10,651 bases of DNA from Gammaproteobacteria bacterium (GTDB taxonomy: Bacteria > Pseudomonadota > Gammaproteobacteria > Thiohalomonadales > Thiohalomonadaceae). Under the pieces are notes generated by a model. That model saw only the letters and a program-made list of their open reading frames with translations, was not told where the DNA came from and searched no databases. The DNA lies in contig JADFYS010000045.1 of assembly GCA_015232955.1 (NCBI GenBank), positions 1-10,651 on the forward strand. The letters are read 5' to 3'. A program made the position numbers and the translations under genes. This document shows, piece by piece, positions 1-6,350 of this stretch; position 1 is the first letter of the stretch; every line of letters starts with the position of its first letter.

Positions 1-59
1 CCCATGGATGGGTTTACGCCGTCCCGCCAATCGGGTAGCGGAGATCCCCACCCTTAACT
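1..59. other. Non-coding edge region with nested short inverted repeats
   Basis: No credible gene lies between the window edge and the stop of the cyclase gene at 98. The stretch holds three short inverted repeats: CCCAT/ATGGG at 1-5 and 8-12, CCCG/CGGG at 23-26 and 32-35, and GGGT/ACCC at 33-36 and 50-53. Such density of pairing suggests a structured transcript end or an intergenic repeat element that continues past the window. No run of T follows on either strand, so it is not a standard intrinsic terminator. Only the pairings are seen; a repeat identity is inference. Confidence 0.25.
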
Positions 60-97
60 GAATGACATTACTTCTCCATCTCCTGAATTTTTAAGGT

Positions 98-1435
98 TCA
101 ACCACCAACAACACAGTTTCTCCCTGCTGCTTTCGCTTGATAGAGACGCTGATCACACTTCTGAAGAAGATCGCTCATCGCCTCCCCTTCACGATACTGA
201 CCAATGCCAAAACTGGCGCTTACCGCAATCCCATGCGGATGGAGCTGTGCTATCCGGAGACGGATCCTGTTAGTCAGCACCTCGACCTCCTGCAGTTCGG
301 TCATCGGAAAGAGGATCGCAAACTCCTCCCCGCCCCAACGGGCGACGCTATCGGTCTCGCGAATACATTTCTTCAGCAGTGCAGCGATCTCTTTTAGCAC
401 CTGATCCCCTACAAGATGGCCATGGTGATCATTGATCTGTTTAAAATGGTCAAGATCAATGAGGGCAAAGCAGAAACTGGAGGATTTGTAGCGGTAGTAC
501 CGCCCTATCTCCGCCTCTAGCCGCTCATTGAGATAACGGCGGTTACCCAACTCGGTCAAAACATCGGTATTGGAGGCGAGTTCAAGTCTCGCCGCCTTCT
601 GTTCGAGCACTTTCACCAGCTCCTGCAGCTCGTTGGCGTGGCTACGGATCACCTCGGCCCAGTGGTTGAAGGCGTAGCCAGAGATCTCTTTCTGGCTAAT
701 CACCCCCACCAAACGATCGTTATGGGTCACCACCACCCTTTTGAAGGAGTGGCTGTTCATGAAGATGATGGTCTCCTTAATGGTGGCATCCTTTTTCAGG
801 GTGACCAGTGGCTGCGACATACAGTGCTCTACCGCCTGCTGATCATCCCAGCCGGGACGGATCCACTTCAGCGCATCTTTTGAGGTGAGAATACCGATCG
901 GCAGGTCGTTCTCGACCACAATCACGCAGTCATCCACCGTCTCGAGGTTGAGTAGCGCATCACCCACCGGGGCATCTTTCTCCAGCGTCACCACCGCCCG
1001 CTTCTCCAGCAGTTGCCCAATGTTGCGCGTCTCGATGATTACACTGGGATCGATGGAGTTGACGATGTCGGTATAAGAGGCGATCCCGACCAGGGTGCCA
1101 TCTTCGTCAATCACTCCGTAATACTCCTCACTCTGGAGCAGACCGGGAAAGATCTCAATAATGCTCTCCTCTGCCTGAAGGCAGATGAGGGGAGGGTAGC
1201 CGCAGTCGACAATCCTCTGCTCCAGTGTTACCGCACCGGTATGGATGGCACGAATGATCTGCGCCGAGGAGAAGAGTCCCCAGCGCTTCGGATCACCGGT
1301 ATCCACCACCACATTGTGGAGGTTGTAGCGATTCATTAGCTCCAGGGTTTCGATGAGCGTCGATCGCTCCGGGGTCGAGATGATCTCTTGAGTGGCGATA
1401 TCAAATAGCGTTGGAAAAGTCGAATACTGACTCAA
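98..1435 (-). CDS. Diguanylate cyclase with four CBS motifs (CBS-GGDEF protein)
   Basis: Predicted to make cyclic di-GMP from two GTP in the cytoplasm. In the 445-residue form, four CBS motifs (about 11-67, 75-129, 140-193 and 203-257) form two Bateman modules, which usually bind adenine nucleotides. A charged helical linker (258-287) leads to a GGDEF domain (288-445). The signature is GGEEF at 368-372, with metal-site aspartates in LIDLDHFK (327, 329) and an intact inhibitory I-site RETD at 359-362, exactly five residues before GGEEF; activity and product feedback are therefore expected. There is no EAL domain, signal peptide or membrane segment. I chose TTG at 1435: GGGAG lies six bases upstream (1442-1446) and the protein then starts just before CBS1. 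The frame stays open to a TTG at 1534, which would overlap rlmH and add 33 residues but lacks a good ribosome site. It is the last gene of the rlmH-side operon. The CBS ligand cannot be told from sequence. Confidence 0.9.
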   Translation of the reverse strand: MSQYSTFPTLFDIATQEIISTPERSTLIETLELMNRYNLHNVVVDTGDPKRWGLFSSAQIIRAIHTGAVTLEQRIVDCGYPPLICLQAEESIIEIFPGLLQSEEYYGVIDEDGTLVGIASYTDIVNSIDPSVIIETRNIGQLLEKRAVVTLEKDAPVGDALLNLETVDDCVIVVENDLPIGILTSKDALKWIRPGWDDQQAVEHCMSQPLVTLKKDATIKETIIFMNSHSFKRVVVTHNDRLVGVISQKEISGYAFNHWAEVIRSHANELQELVKVLEQKAARLELASNTDVLTELGNRRYLNERLEAEIGRYYRYKSSSFCFALIDLDHFKQINDHHGHLVGDQVLKEIAALLKKCIRETDSVARWGGEEFAILFPMTELQEVEVLTNRIRLRIAQLHPHGIAVSASFGIGQYREGEAMSDLLQKCDQRLYQAKAAGRNCVVGG

Positions 1436-1497
1436 GGCGTGCTCCCAGAGTGTGGTGGTGAGAAGAGTAGCGGACCGCCCATTGTATGCCTTGGCGG

Positions 1498-1965
1498 TTA
1501 ACGATGATAGGGGTGCCCCTGAAGCAGACTCCAACTGCGGTAGAGCTGTTCGGCAACCAAGACCCGCACCAGCGGGTGGGGGAGGGTGAGGGGAGAGAGC
1601 GACCAGAGTTCATCCGCCTGCCGGCTCACCTGCGGGTCAATGCCGTCCGGCCCGCCGACCCAGAGAGCGACATCACACCCCCCCTGCAGCCACTGCTCCA
1701 GACGCTGCGCAAGTTGGGGGGTAGTGTACCCCTTCCCCTTTACCTCCAGTGCCACCCGTCGCGCCCCTTTCGGGGTGGCCGCAAGGATATCTTCCCCCTC
1801 TCGGCGCAGCAGCCGCTGGATATCGGCCCCTTTTCCCCGATGGTGGAGTTTGAGGGGGTGGAGGCGAAGGGCACACTCCGCGGGGAGGCGACGGGCATAC
1901 TCGGCGTAGCCACTCTCTACCCACGGTGCCATCTTGGTTCCGATAGCGACCAGATGGATATTCAG
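1498..1965 (-). CDS. rlmH: 23S rRNA pseudouridine-1915 N3-methyltransferase RlmH
   Basis: RlmH is a SPOUT (alpha/beta-knot) methyltransferase that uses S-adenosylmethionine to methylate pseudouridine 1915 in helix 69 of 23S rRNA, acting on assembled 70S ribosomes. Seen here: the start-proximal LVAIGTKM, the SAM-loop VGGPDG (103-108), LPHPLVRVL (128-136) and the typical C-terminal HPYHR. From the CTG at 1965 the protein is 155 residues, the same length as E. coli RlmH, and its first residues align with that protein. GGAG lies seven bases upstream (1973-1976) and the rsfS stop only two bases upstream. The frame has no ATG or GTG near this point; the next upstream start is GTG at 2034, which would add 23 alanine-rich residues lying inside rsfS. 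The family is certain; the CTG start is inferred. Confidence 0.93.
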   Translation of the reverse strand: MNIHLVAIGTKMAPWVESGYAEYARRLPAECALRLHPLKLHHRGKGADIQRLLRREGEDILAATPKGARRVALEVKGKGYTTPQLAQRLEQWLQGGCDVALWVGGPDGIDPQVSRQADELWSLSPLTLPHPLVRVLVAEQLYRSWSLLQGHPYHR

Positions 1966-1967
1966 TG

Positions 1968-2342
1968 TTACGCTCCGTCGCTCTTGCCCCGAAGCTGCGG
2001 CGGCAGCGGTTGCCCCGGTGCGACATCCTGCCACAACTTCTCTAAATTATAGTAATCCCGGGTATCGGGAAGCATCAGGTGGGCGATGATATCCCCCCCA
2101 TCCACGAGGATCCATCCGGTCTCCTTCTCCCCCTCGACCCGAATCGGTCCGGTCGTCCCTACCTCTTGCAACCGCTCCACCACCCGTTCAGCTATCGCCG
2201 CTATCTGCCGGCTCGAACTTCCCGAAGCGATGACAATGGTATCGGTCACAGAGCTTCGCCCCACAACATCAATGACCACTATCTCACTCCCTTTCAGATC
2301 CTCGATCGCATCGACGACCACTGCTGTCAAACTACTACTCAT
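1968..2342 (-). CDS. rsfS: Ribosomal silencing factor RsfS (Iojap/YbeB family)
   Basis: RsfS binds ribosomal protein uL14 on the 50S subunit and blocks joining with 30S, lowering translation in stationary phase or starvation. The 124-residue protein shows the family core: an N-terminal helix (AIEDLKGSEIVVIDV), the SSRQIAAIAERV helix, WILVDGGDIIAHLM and the hallmark DYYNLEKLW. It is longer than E. coli RsfS (105 residues, as I recall) through a proline- and charge-rich tail of about 17 residues. The ATG at 2342 overlaps the nadD stop in an ATGA arrangement, indicating translational coupling, and the stop is two bases before the rlmH start. The nadD-rsfS-rlmH order is widespread in bacteria. 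E. coli carries a phosphatase gene (cobC) between nadD and rsfS; none is present here. Confidence 0.95.
   Translation of the reverse strand: MSSSLTAVVVDAIEDLKGSEIVVIDVVGRSSVTDTIVIASGSSSRQIAAIAERVVERLQEVGTTGPIRVEGEKETGWILVDGGDIIAHLMLPDTRDYYNLEKLWQDVAPGQPLPPQLRGKSDGA
1973..1976 (-). promoter_or_regulatory. Ribosome binding site deciding the rlmH CTG start
   Basis: GGAG on the minus strand lies inside the last codons of rsfS, seven bases before CTG at 1965-1963. It supports initiation at CTG, probably coupled to termination of rsfS, whose TAA (1970-1968) falls between the two. Confidence 0.5.
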
Positions 2343-3031
2343 CTTCTATAGATCCCGTTTTGGTTGATATATCTCCACACCGGATGGGGGGTGAGAAAGC
2401 GGATCGACTCCCCCCGAGACAGCATGGTTCGAATGGTACTGGAGGAGATCGCCAGCGGTGTCACCTCGACGGTCACCACCTTACCTCCCCGCTGCTGGCG
2501 TAGCTGCATTGGGTCATTGGCGGCTGCTTCGAGGAACCAAGCGGCGAGAGGGGGAGCCATCTGTTGCAGATCCAGAGGGTATCCGGGGCGGTGCGCCACT
2601 GCGATATGGACCCGTTGCCGCAGCTCCTGCCAGCGATGCCAGGTGTGAAACTGCAGAAAGGCGTCACTCCCCAACAGCAGCACCAGGGCACACTCCTCTC
2701 CCATCTCCCCCCTAAGCGCATCCACCGTAGTGATGGTGTAGGAGGGGCCACTTCGTTGCAGCTCCCGCCCGTCGACACGGAGATTGGTTAGTGAATCTTC
2801 ACACACTCTCTCTTCCAGCGCCAGAGTCAACATCTCTAACCGCTCTGTCGCTGTGGCGAGCGGTGCAGGACGGTGGGGCGGTGTCGCCGAGGGAAGGAGC
2901 AGACACTCCTCCAGTTGCAACTTCTGACACAGCTCTACCGCGATGCGGAGGTGGCCATGGTGAATCGGATCAAAGGTGCCGCCCATCACCCCAGTCAGTG
3001 CCTTGACCGCAGTCAGGGGAGATCTCCCCAT
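2339..3031 (-). CDS. nadD: Nicotinate-nucleotide adenylyltransferase NadD
   Basis: Transfers AMP from ATP to nicotinate mononucleotide to give deamido-NAD, the penultimate step of NAD synthesis, in the cytoplasm. The 230-residue protein has the nucleotidyltransferase signature GGTFDPIHHGH (17-27), PPHR (51-54), SGPSYTITTV (94-103), GSDAF (121-125) and the second ATP-site motif ISSSTIR (195-201). Its length is slightly above the usual 210-220. The ATG at 3031 is preceded by GGGGA about five bases upstream, and a later start would cut into the first beta strand. The gene begins 19 bases inside the end of the preceding small envelope-protein gene and ends in an ATGA overlap with rsfS, so all three are probably translated from one mRNA. 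Confidence 0.96.
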   Translation of the reverse strand: MGRSPLTAVKALTGVMGGTFDPIHHGHLRIAVELCQKLQLEECLLLPSATPPHRPAPLATATERLEMLTLALEERVCEDSLTNLRVDGRELQRSGPSYTITTVDALRGEMGEECALVLLLGSDAFLQFHTWHRWQELRQRVHIAVAHRPGYPLDLQQMAPPLAAWFLEAAANDPMQLRQQRGGKVVTVEVTPLAISSSTIRTMLSRGESIRFLTPHPVWRYINQNGIYRR

Positions 3032-3456
3032 AGCCGTCCCCGGTGGTAGAGACGGTAGAGAGCAGCAGCGACAGCGGCAAACAGGAGTACCAAGGGCCAG
3101 AGAAGCCAGCCCCAGCTACGACCCTCTTCCCTGCTCCCGTCAGCAGTAGTCAAGACCGCACCGGTTGCTGTCTGTTGCGCCATTGGTGCCGCCTCTAACA
3201 ACCCACCTCTCTCGTCACTTTTGAGCACACTATCCACCACCTGCTCAATCCCGCTCTCTACCTCTTGTAGCTGGCGCTGAAGGTCACTTCGCTGCTCCTC
3301 CAGGAGATCGGTGCTCGCCGCAAGCCGGCTGAGTCGTGCCCGCAGCAGTAACGCCTGATCCTCTTCACCCCCAGCCGCCTCCACCCCATAGAGAGGAGTG
3401 AAGAGCGAGATCGCCAGAAGCAGGATCCATCTCGTATCAGGAGCGAATATGGCCAT
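3013..3456 (-). CDS. Unrecognised small envelope protein: signal sequence, coiled coil, C-terminal membrane helix
   Basis: I do not recognise this 147-residue product. Residues 8-28 look like a signal peptide (ILLLAISLFTPLYGVEAA) with possible cleavage after VEA or EAA. Residues 36-80 are rich in Leu, Arg, Gln and Glu and read as a coiled coil. Residues 81-112 are a polar, low-complexity linker. Residues 115-135 (WGWLLWPLVLLFAAVAAAL) form a membrane helix, followed by a basic tail containing YHRGR. The inferred topology is a periplasmic coiled coil anchored in the inner membrane with a short cytoplasmic tail. The ATG at 3456 lies within the last codons of proA (20-base overlap) and the stop overlaps the nadD start. 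The surrounding ribosome site is poor (GGGG directly abuts the ATG), so coupling to proA translation is likely. Tight overlap on both sides argues that it is a real gene. Confidence 0.75.
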   Translation of the reverse strand: MAIFAPDTRWILLLAISLFTPLYGVEAAGGEEDQALLLRARLSRLAASTDLLEEQRSDLQRQLQEVESGIEQVVDSVLKSDERGGLLEAAPMAQQTATGAVLTTADGSREEGRSWGWLLWPLVLLFAAVAAALYRLYHRGRLWGDLP

Positions 3457-4693
3457 CCCCGATAACGATATATTTCTGTGAGGTGAGCCCCTCTAGCCCT
3501 ACCGGCCCGCGCACATGGATTTTGTCGGTACTGATTCCGATCTCTGCCCCCAGGCCGTACTCATAACCATCGGCAAAACGGGTGGAGGCGTTGACCATCA
3601 CCGAGCTGGAGTCGACCTCTGTCATAAAACGGCGTGCTGCGGTGAGGTTCTCGGTAACAATCGCGTCGGTATGACCCGAGCTGTAGCGATAGAGGTGCTC
3701 TATCGCCTCGTCGATGTTCTTCACCACCCGAATCGAGAGAATCGGTGCCAGATACTCGGTGTCCCAATCCTCTTCGGTTGCGGGGACGACATCACTCATC
3801 ATCAACTGCGTCACCGCACAACCGCGCACCTCCACCTTCTCTTCCAGTAGCTTCTTCCCCAGCGGCACCAGCACCTGCGACGCCACCTCGGCATGGACCA
3901 GCAGCGTCTCCATCGCATTGCAGACACCGTAACGGTGGGTTTTGGAGTTAAAGGCGATATTCACCGCCTTGGTGATATCGGCACTTCTATCGACATAGAC
4001 ATGACAGATCCCGTTGAGGTGTTTGATCACCGGTACCCGTGCCTCGGCACTGATCCGCTCAATCAGCCGTTTCCCCCCCCGTGGCACAATGACATCGACA
4101 TATTCGGTAAGGGTGATCAGTTCACCCACTGCAGCGCGATCTATGGTGTTAATCACCTGCACCGCATTTTGAGGAAAGCAGGCTGCCTCCAGACCACGGT
4201 TAATCGCTTCGGCGATCGCCATGTTGGAGTGCTCTGCCTCTGAACCACCACGGAGGATAGAGGCGTTCCCCGACTTGATGCAGAGGGCAGCGGCATCGGC
4301 GGTAACATTGGGGCGAGACTCATAGATGATACCAATCACCCCCAACGGCACCCGCATCTTCCCCACCTCGATCCCCGATGGCCGGCGATTCATCACTGAA
4401 ATCTCGCCTACCGGATCGGGGAGACTGGCAATGTGACGAATTCCATCGGCCATCTCGGATAACCTTTTGGAGTTGAGCGAGAGGCGATCAATGAGGGCGC
4501 TATCGAGACCCGACTGCAGACCATTTTGGATATCGAGGCGGTTGGCAGCGAGGATCTCCTCTTCACTATTATCGATATAGTCGGCGATGGTCAGCAGCAC
4601 ATTGTTTTTAGAAGCAGTACTCGCCCGCGCCACCAGACGCGACGCTGCTTTCGCATTTGCGCCCACTTCACTCATATATTGTTTGATGTTCAA
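3437..4693 (-). CDS. proA: Gamma-glutamyl phosphate reductase (glutamate-5-semialdehyde dehydrogenase) ProA
   Basis: Reduces gamma-glutamyl phosphate with NADPH to glutamate-5-semialdehyde, the second step of proline synthesis; the partner kinase ProB is not in this window. The 418-residue protein carries the family motifs GVIGIIYESRPN, SGNASILRGGSEA, VDVIVPRGG, the catalytic cysteine at about 258 (YGVCNAMETLLV), VDSSSVMVNASTRFADG and the end motif GLGAEIGISTDK. It resembles pseudomonad ProA more than E. coli ProA. The frame is open to 4756, but TTG at 4693 is the best start: GAGGAG lies six bases upstream (4700-4705), the length then matches the family, and the N-terminus aligns. ATG at 4675 is a weaker alternative. 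The start at 4756 would lie upstream of the likely promoter. This is the first gene of a six-gene minus-strand run. Confidence 0.96.
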   Translation of the reverse strand: MNIKQYMSEVGANAKAASRLVARASTASKNNVLLTIADYIDNSEEEILAANRLDIQNGLQSGLDSALIDRLSLNSKRLSEMADGIRHIASLPDPVGEISVMNRRPSGIEVGKMRVPLGVIGIIYESRPNVTADAAALCIKSGNASILRGGSEAEHSNMAIAEAINRGLEAACFPQNAVQVINTIDRAAVGELITLTEYVDVIVPRGGKRLIERISAEARVPVIKHLNGICHVYVDRSADITKAVNIAFNSKTHRYGVCNAMETLLVHAEVASQVLVPLGKKLLEEKVEVRGCAVTQLMMSDVVPATEEDWDTEYLAPILSIRVVKNIDEAIEHLYRYSSGHTDAIVTENLTAARRFMTEVDSSSVMVNASTRFADGYEYGLGAEIGISTDKIHVRGPVGLEGLTSQKYIVIGDGHIRS

Positions 4694-4699
4694 TCTCTT

Positions 4700-4705
4700 C
4701 TCCTC
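4700..4705 (-). promoter_or_regulatory. Ribosome binding site deciding the proA TTG start
   Basis: GAGGAG on the minus strand, six bases before TTG at 4693-4691. It is the strongest site near the proA N-terminus and favours TTG over the downstream ATG at 4675. Confidence 0.55.
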
Positions 4706-4715
4706 ACTCTTGCCT

Positions 4716-4721
4716 GTTATA
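4716..4721 (-). promoter_or_regulatory. Candidate -10 element for proA
   Basis: TATAAC on the minus strand, about 22 bases before the proA TTG, within the 137-base gap behind holA. No good -35 hexamer is found 16-18 bases upstream; an inverted repeat occupies that place instead. A promoter here would probably need an activator or be weak. This is a pattern match only. Confidence 0.35.
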
Positions 4722-4727
4722 TTTTGA

Positions 4728-4750
4728 GCAGTGGCTACTCCGACCACTGC
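4728..4750. repeat. Perfect 7-bp inverted repeat upstream of proA (possible operator or stem-loop)
   Basis: GCAGTGG at 4728-4734 and CCACTGC at 4744-4750 pair perfectly around a nine-base loop. The element covers the expected -35 zone of the candidate proA promoter. It could be a dimeric regulator site. It could also be the stem of a terminator for the holA transcript, although on the minus strand only CTCAAAAT follows, with no T run. Confidence 0.4.
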
Positions 4751-4830
4751 CAACAAGGACGATCCTCGCCCACGATCCCCCGATTGCTCTCCTCGACAGG
4801 AAAGATGCGTAGGGGAGACACCACTCAGAC

Positions 4831-5838
4831 CTAAAGCAGACGGGTGCCGGTCATCAGCAGTGCCAATTGTAACAACTCATCCCAGCTATTGCCCGTCTCC
4901 TCGCCCTTTACGATCCGATCTATCCTGCCGCAACGCGCCAACAGCCGCTGCCACCCTATCCGCTGCAATCGGCTACGCGCACCAAGATAGAGAGGTTGCA
5001 TCTTATAGAAAATCCTCTCCCGGGTAAAAATTTCATTACTGTCGGCGTTGGGGGCGGTCAACGCCTGTAACAGACGAAAGTCGCGACTCAGGGTCCAGAG
5101 GAGAAGCGGTTGTGCCGCACCCTCCAGCTCAAGACGGGACATTATCCGACAGACCCGTTGCGGATCCCCTGCCAGTGCCGCCTCTGCCAGCGCATAGATC
5201 GAATAGCGGGAGTGGTTCGCCACCGCAGCCGCCACATCATCCTCTGCCAGCGTTCTCTCTTGAGGGTGGAGCAGATAGAGCTTCTCCAGCTCCTGAACTG
5301 CTGCAAGGAGGTTGCCCTCCACCCGCTCCGCCAACAGCAGCGCCCCATTTTGATTCAGAGTGTAACCACTCTCTGCTGCCCGCTGCTGCAGCCAGCGCGG
5401 TAACTCTGCTTGGGTGATGGGCCAGACTTCGACCACCACTCCGGTCTGCTCCAGAGTCTGATACCATTTACCTCTCTTCTGTGCCGCCTCTACTTTGCCG
5501 CAGCGAATAAGCAGAAGGTTATCCTCTGAACAGTCATCACAGTAGGCGATCAACGCCTTGGAGCCTCTATCTCCCGGTTTGGTGTCGCCCATACGCAGCT
5601 CAATAATCCGCTTGTCTGCAAAGAGCGAGGGGCTTTTGGCCACCTGGCGCAGTGACTCCCACTGAAACCTGCTATCGACCGTAAGGACCTCGCGCTCGCT
5701 AAATCCCGCCTCTTGCGCTGCCCGGCGAATGGCACCACTCACCTCATCCTGCTGCAGCGGTTCATCCCCAACCACCAGATAGAGCGGTGCCAACCCCTTT
5801 TTCAGGGCAGAAGAGAGCTGCTGCGGTTTGAGCTTCAT
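4831..5838 (-). CDS. holA: DNA polymerase III delta subunit HolA
   Basis: HolA is the clamp-loader subunit that opens the beta sliding clamp and loads it on DNA with the gamma/tau and delta-prime subunits. The 335-residue protein (E. coli 343) begins MKLKPQQLSSALKKGLAPLYLVVGDEPL, matching the family's N-terminal beta-interacting region. It continues with SLFADKRIIEL, LLLIRCGK, AELPRWLQQRA, VEGNLLAAVQELEKL and the C-terminal collar domain around LELEGAAQPLLLWTLSRDFRLL. As usual for delta, no Walker A motif is seen. The ATG at 5838 is the natural start; the frame runs upstream to 6051 but that part is antisense-like filler inside lptE. The ribosome site is weak, and the start is seven bases after the lptE stop, so coupling is likely. 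The leuS-lptE-holA order is a conserved gammaproteobacterial operon. Confidence 0.95.
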   Translation of the reverse strand: MKLKPQQLSSALKKGLAPLYLVVGDEPLQQDEVSGAIRRAAQEAGFSEREVLTVDSRFQWESLRQVAKSPSLFADKRIIELRMGDTKPGDRGSKALIAYCDDCSEDNLLLIRCGKVEAAQKRGKWYQTLEQTGVVVEVWPITQAELPRWLQQRAAESGYTLNQNGALLLAERVEGNLLAAVQELEKLYLLHPQERTLAEDDVAAAVANHSRYSIYALAEAALAGDPQRVCRIMSRLELEGAAQPLLLWTLSRDFRLLQALTAPNADSNEIFTRERIFYKMQPLYLGARSRLQRIGWQRLLARCGRIDRIVKGEETGNSWDELLQLALLMTGTRLL

Positions 5839-5845
5839 CAGTCGG

Positions 5846-6334
5846 CTATTCGCTTTGGCGCAGTACCTGCACCAGATTCGCCACCGCGCTCGCCACCAGC
5901 TGATCCGCACTCCGCTCCTGTTGCTGACGCAGAGTGGCGGGGGCGTCGTCACCAACACGATAGGTGGTGGTATAGCTCTGAGGTCGGTTCTCCCACACCA
6001 CTTTTCCCCAGAGGTCATACAGTGAAGAGGTAAAATCGAGGCGGAGATCATACTGCAGCTCCCGACTCTCCCCCCGCAGCGTCACCCGGCGATTGCGGAA
6101 GCTGTAACCGGAGAGGCGGAGGGTTGGGATGAGTCCCCCCGATTCGAGCGTGGTCCTGAATCCGGCATCCGCCATCTCCCGCTCCAACTGGAGCCACTGC
6201 GCACTCCCCGCCTTCAGCCCGACAATCCGTAGGGTACGATACGCCTCAGGCAGGGGCTGACTCTGCCGCAACTGGAAGCCGCAACTGCCAATCGTCACCA
6301 TAATAAAGGCCGTGAAAAACCAGCGGCCTATCAT
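5846..6334 (-). CDS. lptE: LPS-assembly lipoprotein LptE
   Basis: LptE is an outer-membrane lipoprotein that plugs the LptD barrel and helps deliver lipopolysaccharide to the cell surface. From ATG at 6334 the product is 162 residues. A short signal peptide (MIGRWFFTAFIMVTIGSC) ends in a lipobox IGSC with the lipidated cysteine at 18. It is followed by GFQLR, the typical start of mature LptE, and later by a beta-rich RLSGYSFRNRRVTLRGE segment and a C-terminal helix (RSADQLVASAVANLVQVL). A TTG at 6364, overlapping the leuS stop, has a GGTGA six bases upstream and would add ten residues with a more basic signal n-region; both starts are plausible. The identity rests on the lipobox, length and position between leuS and holA, since this family is poorly conserved in sequence. 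Confidence 0.92.
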   Translation of the reverse strand: MIGRWFFTAFIMVTIGSCGFQLRQSQPLPEAYRTLRIVGLKAGSAQWLQLEREMADAGFRTTLESGGLIPTLRLSGYSFRNRRVTLRGESRELQYDLRLDFTSSLYDLWGKVVWENRPQSYTTTYRVGDDAPATLRQQQERSADQLVASAVANLVQVLRQSE

Positions 6335-6350
6335 TCGACGATAGATCCGT

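Noticed and set aside
1486..2052. A 188-codon plus-strand open frame antisense to rlmH and rsfS.
   Set aside because: It is a shadow of two certain genes on the other strand; its translation is proline/arginine-rich without recognisable motifs.
2339..3456. The proA-nadD overlapping frames as a frameshifted single gene.
   Set aside because: NadD is complete with both ATP-site motifs, ProA is complete to its normal end, and the small frame between has its own signal peptide and membrane helix, so three separate genes fit better.
5839..6051. Extension of holA by 71 residues upstream.
   Set aside because: It lies within lptE in another frame, is Trp/Arg/Cys-rich, and the family N-terminus begins at MKLKPQQL (5838).
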